64,000 bases of DNA from Dichetophora obliterata (Eukaryota > Arthropoda > Insecta > Diptera > Sciomyzidae), in the NCBI GenBank assembly GCA_963920525.1, contig OY986438.1:98629349-98693348 (forward strand), in the 5' to 3' direction. A model generated the notes under the pieces. It saw only the letters and a list, made by a program, of their open reading frames with translations. It was not told the DNA's origin and searched no databases. A program made the translations under genes and the position numbers. Numbering within the stretch: position 1 is the stretch's first letter; each line of letters opens with the position of its first letter. This document shows positions 22,260 to 33,200 of this stretch, piece by piece.

Positions 22260-22679
22260 TAATAGCTATGCTCTTACTATGTCATCAGTCAGGACTAAAA
22301 ATTAAATTTAAAGAAAAAGGAGGTCATTAAACAACAACACGATTAAAAATTAGTTAAATAATGTATTAAATATAATTTTACAACAGCAATTTACAGCAAT
22401 TCCATTTGCTAGACTAAAAACTTGAACTTTTTTTTTCTTAAATATTACTTTTTATAAAAGCACTGAAAATTTAATTCAAAATGTATTTGAAAAAAATATA
22501 CATTCAATTTGGTATACATACCTGTACCATTTGTAGTCATAATTTGTTTTTTTATAATACAACTACAACTAATAATACAAAAATAATACAACTTGATTAA
22601 AACTCAATTTTAACAACGATCGTATCGACTCACGTTTAAAGAAAAACAAACTTTATTCAGAAATTTGTGTTTCTACATA
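22260..22679. other. Spacer inside the gypsy-like element
   Basis: AT-rich, no coding sequence recognised between the Tc1-like and hAT insertions. Confidence 0.4.
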
Positions 22680-22687
22680 CTCTAGAG

Positions 22688-23366
22688 CAGTGTCGGGCAC
22701 ATTTTAATTTCCCAAACTCACGTGTTTGGAAACAAAATGCTGCTTGAGCGACGTCGACATATGTACACTATAAGCTTCTTCGTGTGGCTTTCAATCGTGT
22801 GCGTTCGGCTGTTGATTTGTTTCGATTTTTGCTAAGCAAATCAAGTCAGTTGATGTTGAGCACTTGCTGTAGTTAGGTCTGGCTGCGCAATTTTACAAAT
22901 GCACAAATAAAAATTATTTCTGAAGTATGGGAAAATGATTTGTATTTGTAACCATGGTAGAAGAATACAGGTATATGCACCAGATGAGAGCATACTGCCG
23001 GAATTGTCAAAACGAAGCAAAAGTTTTTCTTTATTTTCTTTTGTTTCCATTCGCCACACAGCTTAATTTGACAGACATGGCAGTATGGAAAGAGAGCACA
23101 GTCAGCGCTACATATACCTCTGTATATACCATGTTTGTACCATGCTGTCAAAAACGCAATTTACGCAAGAAAAGTTGACAAGCATTAAATTCGCTCCCAT
23201 TAGCTTTCACATATTTAATAAAATTGCGCCAACGAGTAGACGGACGCAAAACACATCTGCATCGATGAACTTCCAGCTTAAAACTGACTAACCCCAAGTT
23301 GCTCTTTGTTTTTCTCTGCTTCACACACAAGCAAAGAACATGATAATATGTGTGTGCCCATCACTG
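22688..23366. mobile_element. Non-autonomous hAT element, 679 bp, 8-bp target duplication
   Basis: The terminal inverted repeats CAGTGTCGGGCACA and CAGTGATGGGCACA (right end read in reverse) fit the hAT pattern. A perfect 8-bp duplication CTCTAGAG flanks the element (22680-22687 and 23367-23374). The short frames inside show no transposase. Confidence 0.95.
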
Positions 23367-23474
23367 CTCTAGAGCATAACGGATTTTTTTTTTTGTAAAA
23401 ACGTTAATTCTACATTAACGTACGAATAGTTGTGTAAGATTATATTACACAAGAGTTTATTTTAAAGCACACAA

Positions 23475-24190
23475 AATTTTGACTTTTGTCCAGCTAGATT
23501 CGTCATTGGAACAACTGTGCGTCGCTTCTTTAGCTAATACAGTCTCGTCGTCGTACATTCACCAGCTGTATCCATCGCCGACCTCAAATCCTTATGAAAA
23601 TGTTCGGGATGTTATCCCTATTTTACCAGAATTTCATCCATATAATGGTAGATCATTAAATTCAGTACAATTTATTAAGCGAGTGGAAACGCTTAGAGCA
23701 GCTTACAAATGGGACGACCACACTCTGATTTTTGCAGTGCAACAAAAAATGCAATGACCAGCAAGGCACTGGGTTGATTCGCTTCAGGAAGTTTTCCAAA
23801 CGTGGCAACAATTTGTTGCAAAATTTTCTAATGATTGTCCGTGCACCGAAAACAGCCGACGTGCATATAAAAATGTCATGCACAAAACGACAGACCAACG
23901 AGACGCCGCAAGAGTTATTTCAAAATGCTCGCAATAGATGCAAAGGGTGCAATGCCTGAATGTGCTATATCCAGGCACATTGTGAACGGAAGAAAAAAAA
24001 TATCAAATGAATATATTTTCTGTAATGAACTGCTAAGCGATATAAATAATTATTGTAATTACAACGAAATAAAATCGTTTTCGCTATCAAAACCGAAATA
24101 CATGACATCAGTTTCAGTCGTTGGGAAGGGTGCCCAGGACGTTGCGAAAAAGTTCGAGAATAAAGCAGATGAGAAAAATGTTCATTTAAT
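23475..24190 (+). pseudogene. gag, C-terminal part, broken
   Basis: The frame at 23479-23757 carries the typical gypsy gag core: RDVIPILPEFHPYNGRSLN, FIKRVETLRAAYKWDD and FAVQQKMQ, followed after a shift by GPAKHWVDSLQ. Sequence then decays until the LINE insertion near 24197. The zinc knuckles lie on the far side of that insertion. Confidence 0.8.
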
Positions 24191-24196
24191 TATATA

Positions 24197-25218
24197 TATA
24201 TCTACTGGGACCAGCCCTAACAGATATCACTTAACCTAATTCCTTAAATAATATTCAAATAAATACTTCATAAAAATTGTTCTATTAGAACTAAAACTAA
24301 CATATTTAGCAACTATATTACATCGAGATAGGCATTTAGATATTGGTTCATTGCTACCATAATTCGTTCTATGATAATATACATAAAATAAACTTGTTTC
24401 TCTTAGAGATCTTGTTGGAGCATAAAATGGAATGAGAGCAAGCAATTCCGGACTGTCAGCCTTGTTATCTACAATATCTTTAATAAATAAGACACTGCGT
24501 ATTGCGTCTAATGGCCAAGCTTTGCAAGCCGAGTACTTTACAACGGTCACTATACGCAGGCATATTTTCCCACGAAAATAATCGTCTTAGCGCTCTAATC
24601 TCGTAAACCGTTTTTGAATTTTCTCGATTCGATTTATGTCACATTCATAGCAAGGATCCCAGATTATGTTCGCGTATTCGAGAATAGATCTTACCAGACT
24701 CACGAAAATTGATTTTAATGTGAATGGGTCTAAAAATTCTTTAGAGTTTCGCTTTAGAAAACCGAGTTGTGAGTTAGCTCTTGATATGACATATTCCCTG
24801 TGGGACCCGAATGATAATTTGGTATCAAATTAAATTCCCAAGTCTTTAACGGATTCGACGTGTGTGAAGGTAATATTGGACTTATAAAAATTATTGTGAT
24901 ATATGGTTAATTGTTTGCGAGAATATGTTAAGATATGACATTTAGAAAAGTTTAAATTCATTCCATTTATGCTACACCAGGAAATAAGCAGGTTAATATC
25001 ATTTTGAAAATTGTGACAGTCCTCAAGGTTGTTTATAATTTTAAACATTTTCAAATCATCTGCATAAAGCAGGAACTTACATGAAGTGAAATTTTTATAT
25101 AAATCGTTTATGAACAAAATAAATAAAAGAAGGCCTAAGTGGCTCCCTTGCGGAACTCCCGATTTTACATCTACTGCTTTTGAAAATGATTGATCGATCT
25201 TAACTATCAATTTCCTAT
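24197..25218 (-). pseudogene. 5'-truncated LINE fragment inserted in gag
   Basis: The minus strand encodes the last part of a jockey-type reverse transcriptase: SGVPQGSHLGLLLF and LLYADDLKMFK in the frame at 25225-24830, then thumb and C-terminal sequence down to about 24236. The 5' end is lost just upstream of the B motif. AATTATA occurs at both edges (about 24187-24194 and 25219-25230) and may be the target duplication; the 3' end carries a TA-rich tail. Confidence 0.88.
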
Positions 25219-25235
25219 TTGACAATTATAAGCTT

Positions 25236-25450
25236 AAGCGAAACATGTTAAATGTTATAACTGCTTTAAATTTGGTCACTATTCAATAGAATGTTCCTGG
25301 TCACAGAAAAAAGATCGCTGCAATATTTGTAAACGAACGACTCATCAAACTGCTAACTGTCCACAGAAAAACTTCAACATGTGCGAAAATAGGACGAAAG
25401 CCGCTGTAAATAAAATTGAAGAGGAAAGTGCTGAAGCCGCCACGGATTTG
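25236..25450 (+). pseudogene. gag zinc knuckles (nucleocapsid), frameshifted
   Basis: Read in one frame, two CCHC boxes appear: CYNCFKFGHYSIEC and CNICKRTTHQTANC, the second ending near 25365. They represent the nucleocapsid end of gag and directly follow the LINE insertion. A stop near 25455 separates them from the protease. Confidence 0.8.
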
Positions 25451-25452
25451 AT

Positions 25453-25830
25453 TTGACAAAATATATTATAATAAACGATAAAACAACATCGTCAGTTATT
25501 GATCCTGGTAGTAACCGGACACTAATTCGCAAAACTTTCGCCGAAGAAGTTGGTCAGACGTCGGACAGCACCGTAGCTTTAAATGGGGATTCGCTAGAGG
25601 GCAGTACATTTTCTGCTAAAATCAACGCATCCTTTGACATTGATAATAACATTTTCTCGTCGTTCCAGTTGAGTACATTTCCGAAAATATCTTGTTAGGG
25701 AAAGATACCTTGTGTCGAGAAGGAAATCGTTTTGTTATCGAAGGAGACGATTGCTGGATTGAGAATGCCGCCAAAATGCAAACTGGGCAGCACCTAACAT
25801 CAGAAGAATGTTAATGCTTAACTTAAACTT
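25453..25830 (+). pseudogene. Retroviral-type aspartic protease remnant
   Basis: The active-site region appears as VIDPGSNRTLIR, with the D-x-G of the family although the usual D-T/S-G is altered to D-P-G. The fold continues to 25698 and a shifted tail (ENILLGKDTL, about 25680) follows. The Pro at the active site argues against function. Confidence 0.75.
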
Positions 25831-25839
25831 ATTCTCAGT

Positions 25840-26620
25840 ATGCATCATAAAAGTTTTGCTGAAAACGTTGCTGATCTGGGTGCATGCACCGAGACGAAAA
25901 TGGAAATCCAACTGACAACCGATATTCCAGCAAGGATGAAGCCGTATCGCATCGCTTTTGGAAAAAGAGCAATTGTGACCAATATAATATTGGAATTATT
26001 AGAAAATAACATTATTCCACCATCGGAATCGCCATACGCTTTGCCGGTTGTTCTCGTCGAAAAAAAGAATGGCGAACATCGTATGTGCCCTGTGACTGAG
26101 GTCCGTAGATTCTTGGGCCTCACCGGTTTTTTTTAGAAAGTTCGTGCAGGATTATTCCCTTATTTCGAAGCCGCTTACCAATTTGCTACGAAAAAAAGAA
26201 AATGAGAATTTTGTTTGGGGTGACTTGCAGCAGCAGTCTCTACGAATTGTCTGCTGAATACGAGGTGCATACTGATGCCAGTAGTCTTGGACTCGCCGGA
26301 GTCTTGTTTCAATCGACCGATGGAAGAACATGGCAGACAGTATTCTATTACAGTCGTCACTGTACCGACACTGAAAGTAGATATCATAGTTACGAGCTCG
26401 AAGTCTTGGCTGTGGTCGAAACTTTGGAACGTTTTCGAGTGTACGTTTTGGGCAAACGTTTCCGGCTCATCACTGATTGCTCAGCAATTGCTAAAATAAA
26501 GGAAAAGAAAGAACTTATTCCAAAAATCGCTCGCTGGTTTATGAAACTGCTGGAATATGACTGTCAAATAATTCATCGCAATGGGAGTCGCTTAGCCCAT
26601 GTTAATGTACTTAGCCGCTC
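25840..26620 (+). pseudogene. Reverse transcriptase and RNase H, internally deleted
   Basis: The fingers start (MKPYRIAFGKRAIV, then PYALPVVLVEKKNGEHR) jumps at about 26093 straight to the connection motif RRFLGLTGFF. The whole palm with the YVDD-type catalytic site is therefore missing. RNase H follows in a shifted frame: VHTDASSLGLAGVLF, YHSYELEVLAVVETL, and DCSAIAKIKEKKEL around 26262-26510. The element cannot reverse-transcribe itself. Confidence 0.88.
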
Positions 26621-27677
26621 ACCTGATCAACCGTCTAATGATGTCAAACCTGCTGGATTCATCTTGAAGGTAACCACTGATAATGACGACTGGCTATTGA
26701 CCATGCAACTTCAAGACTATGCAACTTCCTTCAACCAGAAGGATGGCTACATTACGATGAAGTTGAGCCTATACCTTTTCGAATTATACACATCGACCAC
26801 CTTGGACCATTCATATGAAGGAAACATGGAAATAAGTACGTACATTAAACCCGTACGTAATACAAAAACTGTACCGGTAATTAATGTACTCAACGAAGGG
26901 ACCAGTTACTTTGGCCTGCCAAAACGCATCGTATCGGATAGAGGCACTGCATTTACCTCAAAAACATTGGAAGAATTCTGCGAACGAAATGGTATCTGCC
27001 ATATCAAGACAGCTGTTCGTACCCCAAGAGCGAATGAACAGGTTGAGCGGACGAATCAAACCATTCTGTCATATTTACGCACATCCACTGAGGATCCAAA
27101 AAACTGGGACATAATCCTGCGAGACGTTCAATGGACAATCAACTCACAAAAAATGCAACGTCAGATTTCAGTCCAAACAAACTCGTCTTCGATTTCAAAT
27201 TAACAGATGTGGTGCAGAATTATATAGTTGCTGCCGTTCAAAACGATGTAGCAGATCTGAACACGGATGATGTCGACATCAGCACCAAGCGACAACAAGC
27301 AATACAGAATTTAAGGCAAGAACGAGCTAAATGGAAAAATCGTTTCGATCGTAGACATGCCAAGCACCGAATACTGTGAAGATGACCTAATTTTCATTCA
27401 GAATGAAGCACCAGCTACTACCCAATCACGAAAACTTAAGCCCAAGTATCGTGGGCCATATATAATCAAGAAAGTACTGGGGAACGATAGGTTCTTGGTT
27501 GAAGATATACCAGGCGCACAGGTGACCTCTCGGAAGTTTTCTTCAGTTTACTCTTCTGACAAAATTAAATCATGGTGCCAAAGCCCACCAGAATTGGATA
27601 TTACGTGCAGAGACGACTCCGACGAAATCGAGGACGATTTGGTGTCAGGTCCGGCCGAATTGTCAACGGAAAATTAA
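26621..27677 (+). pseudogene. Integrase remnant and C-terminal tail
   Basis: The first catalytic Asp region (about 26775-26815) survives out of frame. The second (IVSDRGTAFTSKTLEEFC) and the Glu region (PRANEQVERTNQTILSYL) lie at 26926-27080. The N-terminal zinc domain and the stretch between the first two acidic residues are deleted. C-terminal frames (27131-27379 and 27357-27677) include LKPKYRGPYIIKKVLGND, the chromo-like end of gypsy integrases. The last frame ends 17 bases inside the 3' LTR. Confidence 0.88.
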
Positions 27678-27912
27678 TATTGTACTACCCGAAAGCTTTG
27701 GAGATCCTGTCAAACTACAGAATAAAAAAGAAGTTTATACATCGAGAGAGAAAATCAGTCTTGTGTATAGCGTCAACCGGAAAACTTGAAAAAATTGAAT
27801 TGATCTTGTTTTTTTCTGCTATATTCAAATAACAAAAATTGACTTTAATCTTTAATTTCATTTGTACGGTTTAATTATTTTTTATTTGTCTCACTTCGGT
27901 CATCTCCTGACA
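27661..27912 (+). repeat. 3' LTR
   Basis: 252 bp, matches the 5' LTR. No clear polypurine tract is visible just upstream. Confidence 0.95.
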
Positions 27913-27916
27913 GTAT

Positions 27917-28590
27917 TATTAATTGTGGGTTATCTTAAGAATAGATAGTCAGAATCCTAGGACCGAGACAAAAAAGTATACAATGCTAGCCTTTACAAGG
28001 CAATCAAGCGCGCTGAGGTTCTAAGTTTTTGGTTAAAAAATTATTTTAATGCCATATGAGTTCTATGAAAGGTTGTTTTTGTGTCATTACTTTGGCTAAG
28101 ATCAAGCTAAAAGCTCCAGATTGTGTTTGTTTATAGTTCTTTATGTGTGGAACACAGCTACATTAATAACTCAGATCTGTCTTAAGTCGACTTAAGCTAT
28201 TATTACTCGACACAAATATATTGTTTAATCTAGAATGGGCTATTGACATTATCTTCGTGCCATGTTTTTAATAGTTTTGGTTGTTGCATCTTTCATTTCA
28301 CTATTATTGTAATGAGTATGGAATCGCAACAGTATCTGAAATTTTTCAAAAACAATTAAAGCTGTTATTTGTGGTACTCACTGTTACAACAAAAATAAAA
28401 TTTGTTAACGTATCGCGAGCAAAGCCGCGGAGTGTTGCTAGTATTGTATATTTTAGTTACCCTTTCACTCAATAAGTTTCCTTGATCAAAAAATTTTTAA
28501 TTGAAAACAAACCACGTCACTGACACAATTTTATATTTGAAAAAGTTTACACTGGTGGAAATTTTAAAAACTTTTTTAAACTCTAAATTT
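27917..28590. other. Spacer; possible Helitron-like 3' end near 28410-28441
   Basis: Mostly unremarkable. CGCGAGCAAAGCCGCGG followed by GTTGCTAG and then T (28411-28442) has the layout of a Helitron 3' terminus (GC-rich hairpin, CTAG, host T). No matching 5' end was identified. Confidence 0.3.
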
Positions 28591-28750
28591 TAGTGGTAAT
28601 GCAATTTTTTTCCATTACTATTAAATACTAAGGTTATGCAATTTTTTCAATTACCGTTACGTATTAATGGTAATGAAATTTTTTCCATTACCTTTACATA
28701 TTAATGGTAAAGCGAAATCGATTTGCATTACCATTAAGCTCATAGTGCTA
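28590..28750. repeat. Tandem palindromic units around GGTAATG...CATTACC
   Basis: Four or more degenerate copies of a roughly 40-base unit containing TAATGGTAATG, a T run and CCATTACC. Nothing coding. Confidence 0.6.
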
Positions 28751-28858
28751 ATGATATTTTTTAATCTGTACTATTATATTAAATGTAAGTGTAAATTTAA
28801 AGTTACTACTTTACTCCAAAAGTACTGGGCCTTTGTTTATGAAAATAATTTTAAAATA

Positions 28859-29179
28859 CAGTACGACCTCGCTCAACGCAACCAATTAAATTCAAGCCAA
28901 TTGCGAAATCTGAGGTTATTGCAAAAACCGAGGAAAAATTGTATATTGGCCAATAGACCTATTTCCAAAAAAAAATATGCATTTTCTACACATTCAAATT
29001 AAAGTGAATCGAAAAATTTTTGTTCAGAAACATAATTTCATTTTATTCAATTTATTTTTTTAAAAATTGGGAAATTTTGGTCTGAACTTTGTTGCAATTT
29101 ATACTTTGCGTACAATTTGGGTGTTGAGATTATCGAGGAGTTGCGTGTAGCGAGGGTTGCGTTGAGCGAGGTCGTACTG
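28859..29179. mobile_element. pogo/Tc1-type MITE, 321 bp
   Basis: The terminal inverted repeats of 25 bases (CAGTACGACCTCGCTCAACG at the left end) are perfect, with TA at 28857-28858 and 29180-29181. The CAGTA start and the TA target suggest pogo. It interrupts repeat R1: its flanks join into sequence seen uninterrupted near 9660-9680. Confidence 0.9.
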
Positions 29180-29995
29180 TATATTTGTTCTACAGATTTA
29201 TTTAGGAATATTTTTTATTCAAAATTTTAATAATAAGTATATTTAATTACAGTATTTAGTTTTTTAAGAAATCATCCCAGCTGCCATGCATTTTCACTTT
29301 TTATTTTCACGTTGTTGTGTTGTTGAGATAGTTTTAATTAACTCCATATTGCTCTTTTCTATTTATGCGCAGCTAGCACAGCTTAGCAAAAACAAAAAAC
29401 GAACTTGATGCAAGGCCAAGGTTCATTTATAAGGTTGTGGCACTTGAGAGAAGTGCGCTCTTTTTCCGCCTTTGCTCGAACTGTCACTGTGCTTTTCGTT
29501 GGTCTATGCAATCATTTTTTGATTTCTTTTCATCCATTCTGACAGTTCGACCGAGCTCGCTCTCAAGTGCCACAACCTCATAAATGTGCCTTGGACTAGG
29601 CGAGAAGTGAGATACATATAAATGCAGAGCGGCGCTCTAAAAAAAAAGAAAAGAAGACATTTTTTATTTCTTTAAAATGTTTTGAGATTGATAAAAAAAC
29701 GTCCGTGGCGAAGCCGTGGACAACAGTGGCCTGCTGGTGCAATAATAATTCAATGCATTATGCCCATTTGCATACATACATACAACGCCGTAGATAGGTA
29801 TTTCATAAGTGGGGGGGGGGGGGGGGGTTTAGAAGCAAACAAATTTTTGTTGAACCAAGGGTTTTTACACCTCGTTTTGTGATTTGCTGGAGTGAAATCT
29901 CAAAAACGACACTTCTTTCCATACACCTTTTTCTTAGAATTTTTGTTGTTTTTTGCTTGCGTCTATTACAACAAGAAGATATAAAATTGGAAATA
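29180..29995. repeat. Dispersed repeat R1, copy B
   Basis: Second copy of 9600-10125, with an extra stretch at 29400-29620. That stretch contains an internal inverted pair (TTGTGGCACTTGAGAG near 29433, CTCAAGTGCCACAACCTCAT near 29562). A run of 17 G lies at 29811-29827. Confidence 0.7.
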
Positions 29996-30010
29996 TTTCT
30001 TCGAAAGCAA

Positions 30011-30080
30011 AGCAACTGAGGATCGAACTCGGACTTTTCGATCGACAGTTCTACACATAAACCACTGATCCAATTCCCTT
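30011..30080 (-). repeat. tRNA-like sequence
   Basis: The minus strand reads GTGGTTTATGTGTAGAACTG and, at B-box distance, GAGTTCGATCC. It resembles a decayed tRNA or SINE head; no functional gene is claimed. Confidence 0.45.
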
Positions 30081-30261
30081 TGCTACATAATTTGATTCAA
30101 TTAATATTAAGTATTAACTGAAGCTATGTTGCAGCAGATCACAATAATCTATTAAAATTTTTGTGTATTGGCTACCAAACAACAAAAGTAGCAAGGTTCC
30201 ATTGAACTGGCTGAAAATTATCACAAGATGCCAATTGTTTTAGGTGTAGGTTTGATTGGGA

Positions 30262-30650
30262 ACAATGCTTTTTTGATAAATATAAATAATGAATAATAAG
30301 CGATCCAAATATTTGTACAACACGATTAGGAACAACTACTATTGATGCAGTATTTGGTAGATATAATAATATAATTTACGTTTGCTATTTTAGATTTTAA
30401 AAACCAATAATTTCAATAAAAAATTTCCATAATAATAGTTGAAAACATGTTATCAACTGAAATAATAATATAATGTAATAGCATTTACTGGTAGAGGTAT
30501 ATTAACGTGTATGTTTTTAGTTAACTGTATGATATTTAAAATTTTTTAATTTAAAAAGTTTTTTATTAAAAAAACTATTTAATTATCAATTTATGAAACT
30601 GCGAAAAAGCTTCGCTTCTCTCGTGTGTCCAACGACGCATCTGTTTTTTC
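30262..30650. repeat. Dispersed repeat R2, copy B
   Basis: Second copy of 11325-11715, lying a few hundred bases from repeat R1 copy B. Confidence 0.7.
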
Positions 30651-30962
30651 CTATAAAATTTTTATAAAGATTTGCATTACAAAATATCTCGTTTTTATAT
30701 AAGAATTTGTAAAACAAATAATTCCCTCACACACGGACGCTCATGATGAAACTAGAGTTTTTTAAAAAATGGGCTTTTGTAATCGCTAATTACTTCAATT
30801 ACGAATATTCTAAAATTAAATTTCTAACTGCTTACATTTTAAGACAAAGCAAACAAATTTAACGAATATATCAATTAAATAAATAATGTCATTAAGCTCA
30901 TAGTCATAAAAAAGGCATACTAATTTTTATTATCAATCTTAAAAAAAAAAATCTTAAAAAAA

Positions 30963-31036
30963 TGTCCTCGCCAGGAATCGATCGCGTACCTCTCCGGTTG
31001 TAAGTCGCCCGCTTAGCTCGCTAGGCTATCAAAGGA
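30963..31036 (-). repeat. tRNA-like sequence
   Basis: The minus strand has GATAGCCTAGCGAGCTAAGC (A-box-like) and CGATCGATTCC (B-box-like), tRNA-sized, followed by a T-run (ACATTTTTTT) that could act as a pol III stop. It could be a tRNA pseudogene or SINE head. Confidence 0.5.
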
Positions 31037-31969
31037 ACTTTTAAACATTAGTTCATTGTTCAACCGGCTTATGCTTCAGCGATTCGTTTAACTTGTGTTC
31101 AACATTCGTTGAATATGCGTTCCACATTCGTTGAATATGCGTTCAACATTTGTTAAAAATTTTATAGAAAAGAAAAATTACCTAGCGTTTGATTTATTAC
31201 CTTCTTCGGGTGAGACTTTTGGCTTCTTAAAAAGTATGACCAACGTGCTTTGCTTTAAGCGCTTCATTGTTTAAAATTTTTAAAATATCGATGTGGAACT
31301 TGATAGAAATACTGATTAATTTAACTTGATTTTTCGACAGAATATTTTGCAGCCAGCAAAATGGAATTTTACGTCAATTTAGTAACTTAAGGAACAATAA
31401 AGCTTTTCATTATCATTTGAATTTCACAGCCAGATTCAGAATAATTTTGTTCAATTTACATAGATTCGTTCTACAAACTTTAGTATTTTAGTAATACATA
31501 GGTAAAAAATATAGTACATTTGTATTGTATTATATTTAACCTTATAACTGCAAACCAGACTAAGCATATACAATTTTCTATTTATCTTCATATTATGACA
31601 ATATTGAATAATTTGGAATACTGTGTTTTTATTTAATATATAAAAAAAATCTGGATTGCTAAGGGGAGGTTTGAACTCCATAAACCCCCTTACCTACGGC
31701 GCTGCATACATACGTTCACACACATATCGCTCCATTTGCTTCGTCTTAGTCGGGTAACAACAAAGTAGCAAAAAGCGTCTGTTTCCCTCTGCTGGCCGTA
31801 ATTTTCAACCAATTAAGTTGGTTTTTGTTTTAAAATGTATATAATTACAATGCTGAAGTTATAGGCAAAAATAATATTTGCCATACCGCTTTTACCGACC
31901 ACAAATAAATAAAAAGCCTATATTTTAGAAGGTTTTTTCCACTTTTTTAAATTTTTAAAATTGACCACT
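31037..31969. other. Spacer with one diverged tandem-repeat unit
   Basis: Nothing coding recognised. Around 31875-31910 lies a unit of the CCGCTTTTACCGACCACAAA family. GTTCAACATTCGTTGAATATGCG is repeated near 31090-31145. Confidence 0.4.
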
Positions 31970-33200
31970 GCACAGTGTTTGATGTAGAACAAATTAGGGG
32001 GACAAAAGTTCCATCAATATAAAAAAAAATATAATTTACATTAAAGTTTCACTTAGAGCCCATTTTAAAGAGTGTAACTACATTTTTTATTTTTTTAATA
32101 TGGATATCATTTCTGGTGATAAGTTTTCTTCATTTTGTAAGTTTTCTTAACCATATAAATTTTAGTGTAGGAGAAAAAAATACTTTTAGAAATACACTGG
32201 AATTTTAAAAAATATATAAAGGGTATCTGATTTTGATAGTGATTTAAAAAAGTATAAAATTGTACTATTTGCAATTTAGCAGTGTTAAAGTGTTAAGACA
32301 TTTGTTTTTTAATATTGATAAGAATTATGTGCCTTTATACTCCGATGGTCTATATTTTCCGCTTTTAAGAGAGTAACATTCCAGTAGAACCGTGTCACCG
32401 AATAACAGAAGATTTACTATACTTTGTTTGGGAAAAATACCTTTTGAAATCGACAGTTATCAATTGTGCAAATGAAGTATTATTTTATGCACAGTCAAAG
32501 CTAAAATTCATAATCTAACGGTTTCTGAACTCAGATTATACCAGAAGCAAGTTAAATTTTTTTTGCTCTTCTATTTAAAAAATTGATAGGACAAAGGAGT
32601 ATAATTAAATCTTTTTTGGAAAATTAAGCCCTGTGGTTAAGCAAAAAATGTCAGCGCTTTGTGAAAAAACTCATCACTGAAATTAAAACACTTGCTTAAT
32701 CAATCATCTGATGAGCTTTTGCTTGCTCATGGGAATTGTTAGATAGCCACTATGAAATATTTCTTGTGTCTTAAAAGAATATAGAATGAAATATAATAAA
32801 AAATATTTTCTGAGGACTGTTGGCTACGATGTTCTGCCTTTTAGGGATTGATATTTATTATCTGTGCATAGATTAGTTGTCACCACTCAGCCATCATATC
32901 CACATTTTGATTTATAAATTAATATAAAATTACAAGAACAATATTTTTCAAAGTAGTTATGCAAATATAGATAATTTTTAATAGTGCTATTGCCCATTTT
33001 TTAATCCGGGAATCTAATGTCATAAATAAAAATACTTAAATACTTTTTAAAGCATGTTAAAGTCGTATGTAACTTATTTTGTGGTCCCGGTATTGCTCTT
33101 GTATATAAATTTTATGTGCATTAAATTTGTTTTAGTTGAATAAGCAGTTTTTAAGTTACAGACTTTTGTCCCCGTAAACTCAAAATATCGAACACTGTGC
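31970..33200. mobile_element. Non-autonomous TIR element, 1231 bp
   Basis: GCACAGTGTTTGAT at the left end and its near-complement at the right end (ATCGAACACTGTGC) continue for about 40 imperfect bases, including GGGGACAAAAGT. No transposase inside and no clear target duplication. It interrupts a diverged unit of the CCGCCCACAAATC tandem family, parts of which stand on both sides. Confidence 0.65.

Larger units (their letters stand above)
19202..27912 (+). mobile_element. Gypsy-like LTR retrotransposon with nested insertions, 8.7 kb
   Basis: Two LTRs (19202-19455 and 27661-27912) begin TGTCAACGG and end CTCCTGACA. GTAT stands directly outside both (19198-19201 and 27913-27916), a 4-bp target duplication. 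By eye the LTRs differ at about 15 of 252 positions, so the insertion is not recent. The interior keeps gag, zinc knuckle, protease, reverse transcriptase, RNase H and integrase remnants in gypsy order, all damaged. Three later insertions lie inside: a Tc1-like element (20991-22257), a hAT MITE (22688-23366) and a LINE fragment (about 24197-25218). It is the only coding element in the intron lying in the same sense as Jarid2. Confidence 0.95.

Noticed and set aside
29811..29827. 17-base G run as a G-quadruplex control element
   Set aside because: A homopolymer run inside a dispersed repeat; no sign of function, and length in such runs is unreliable.
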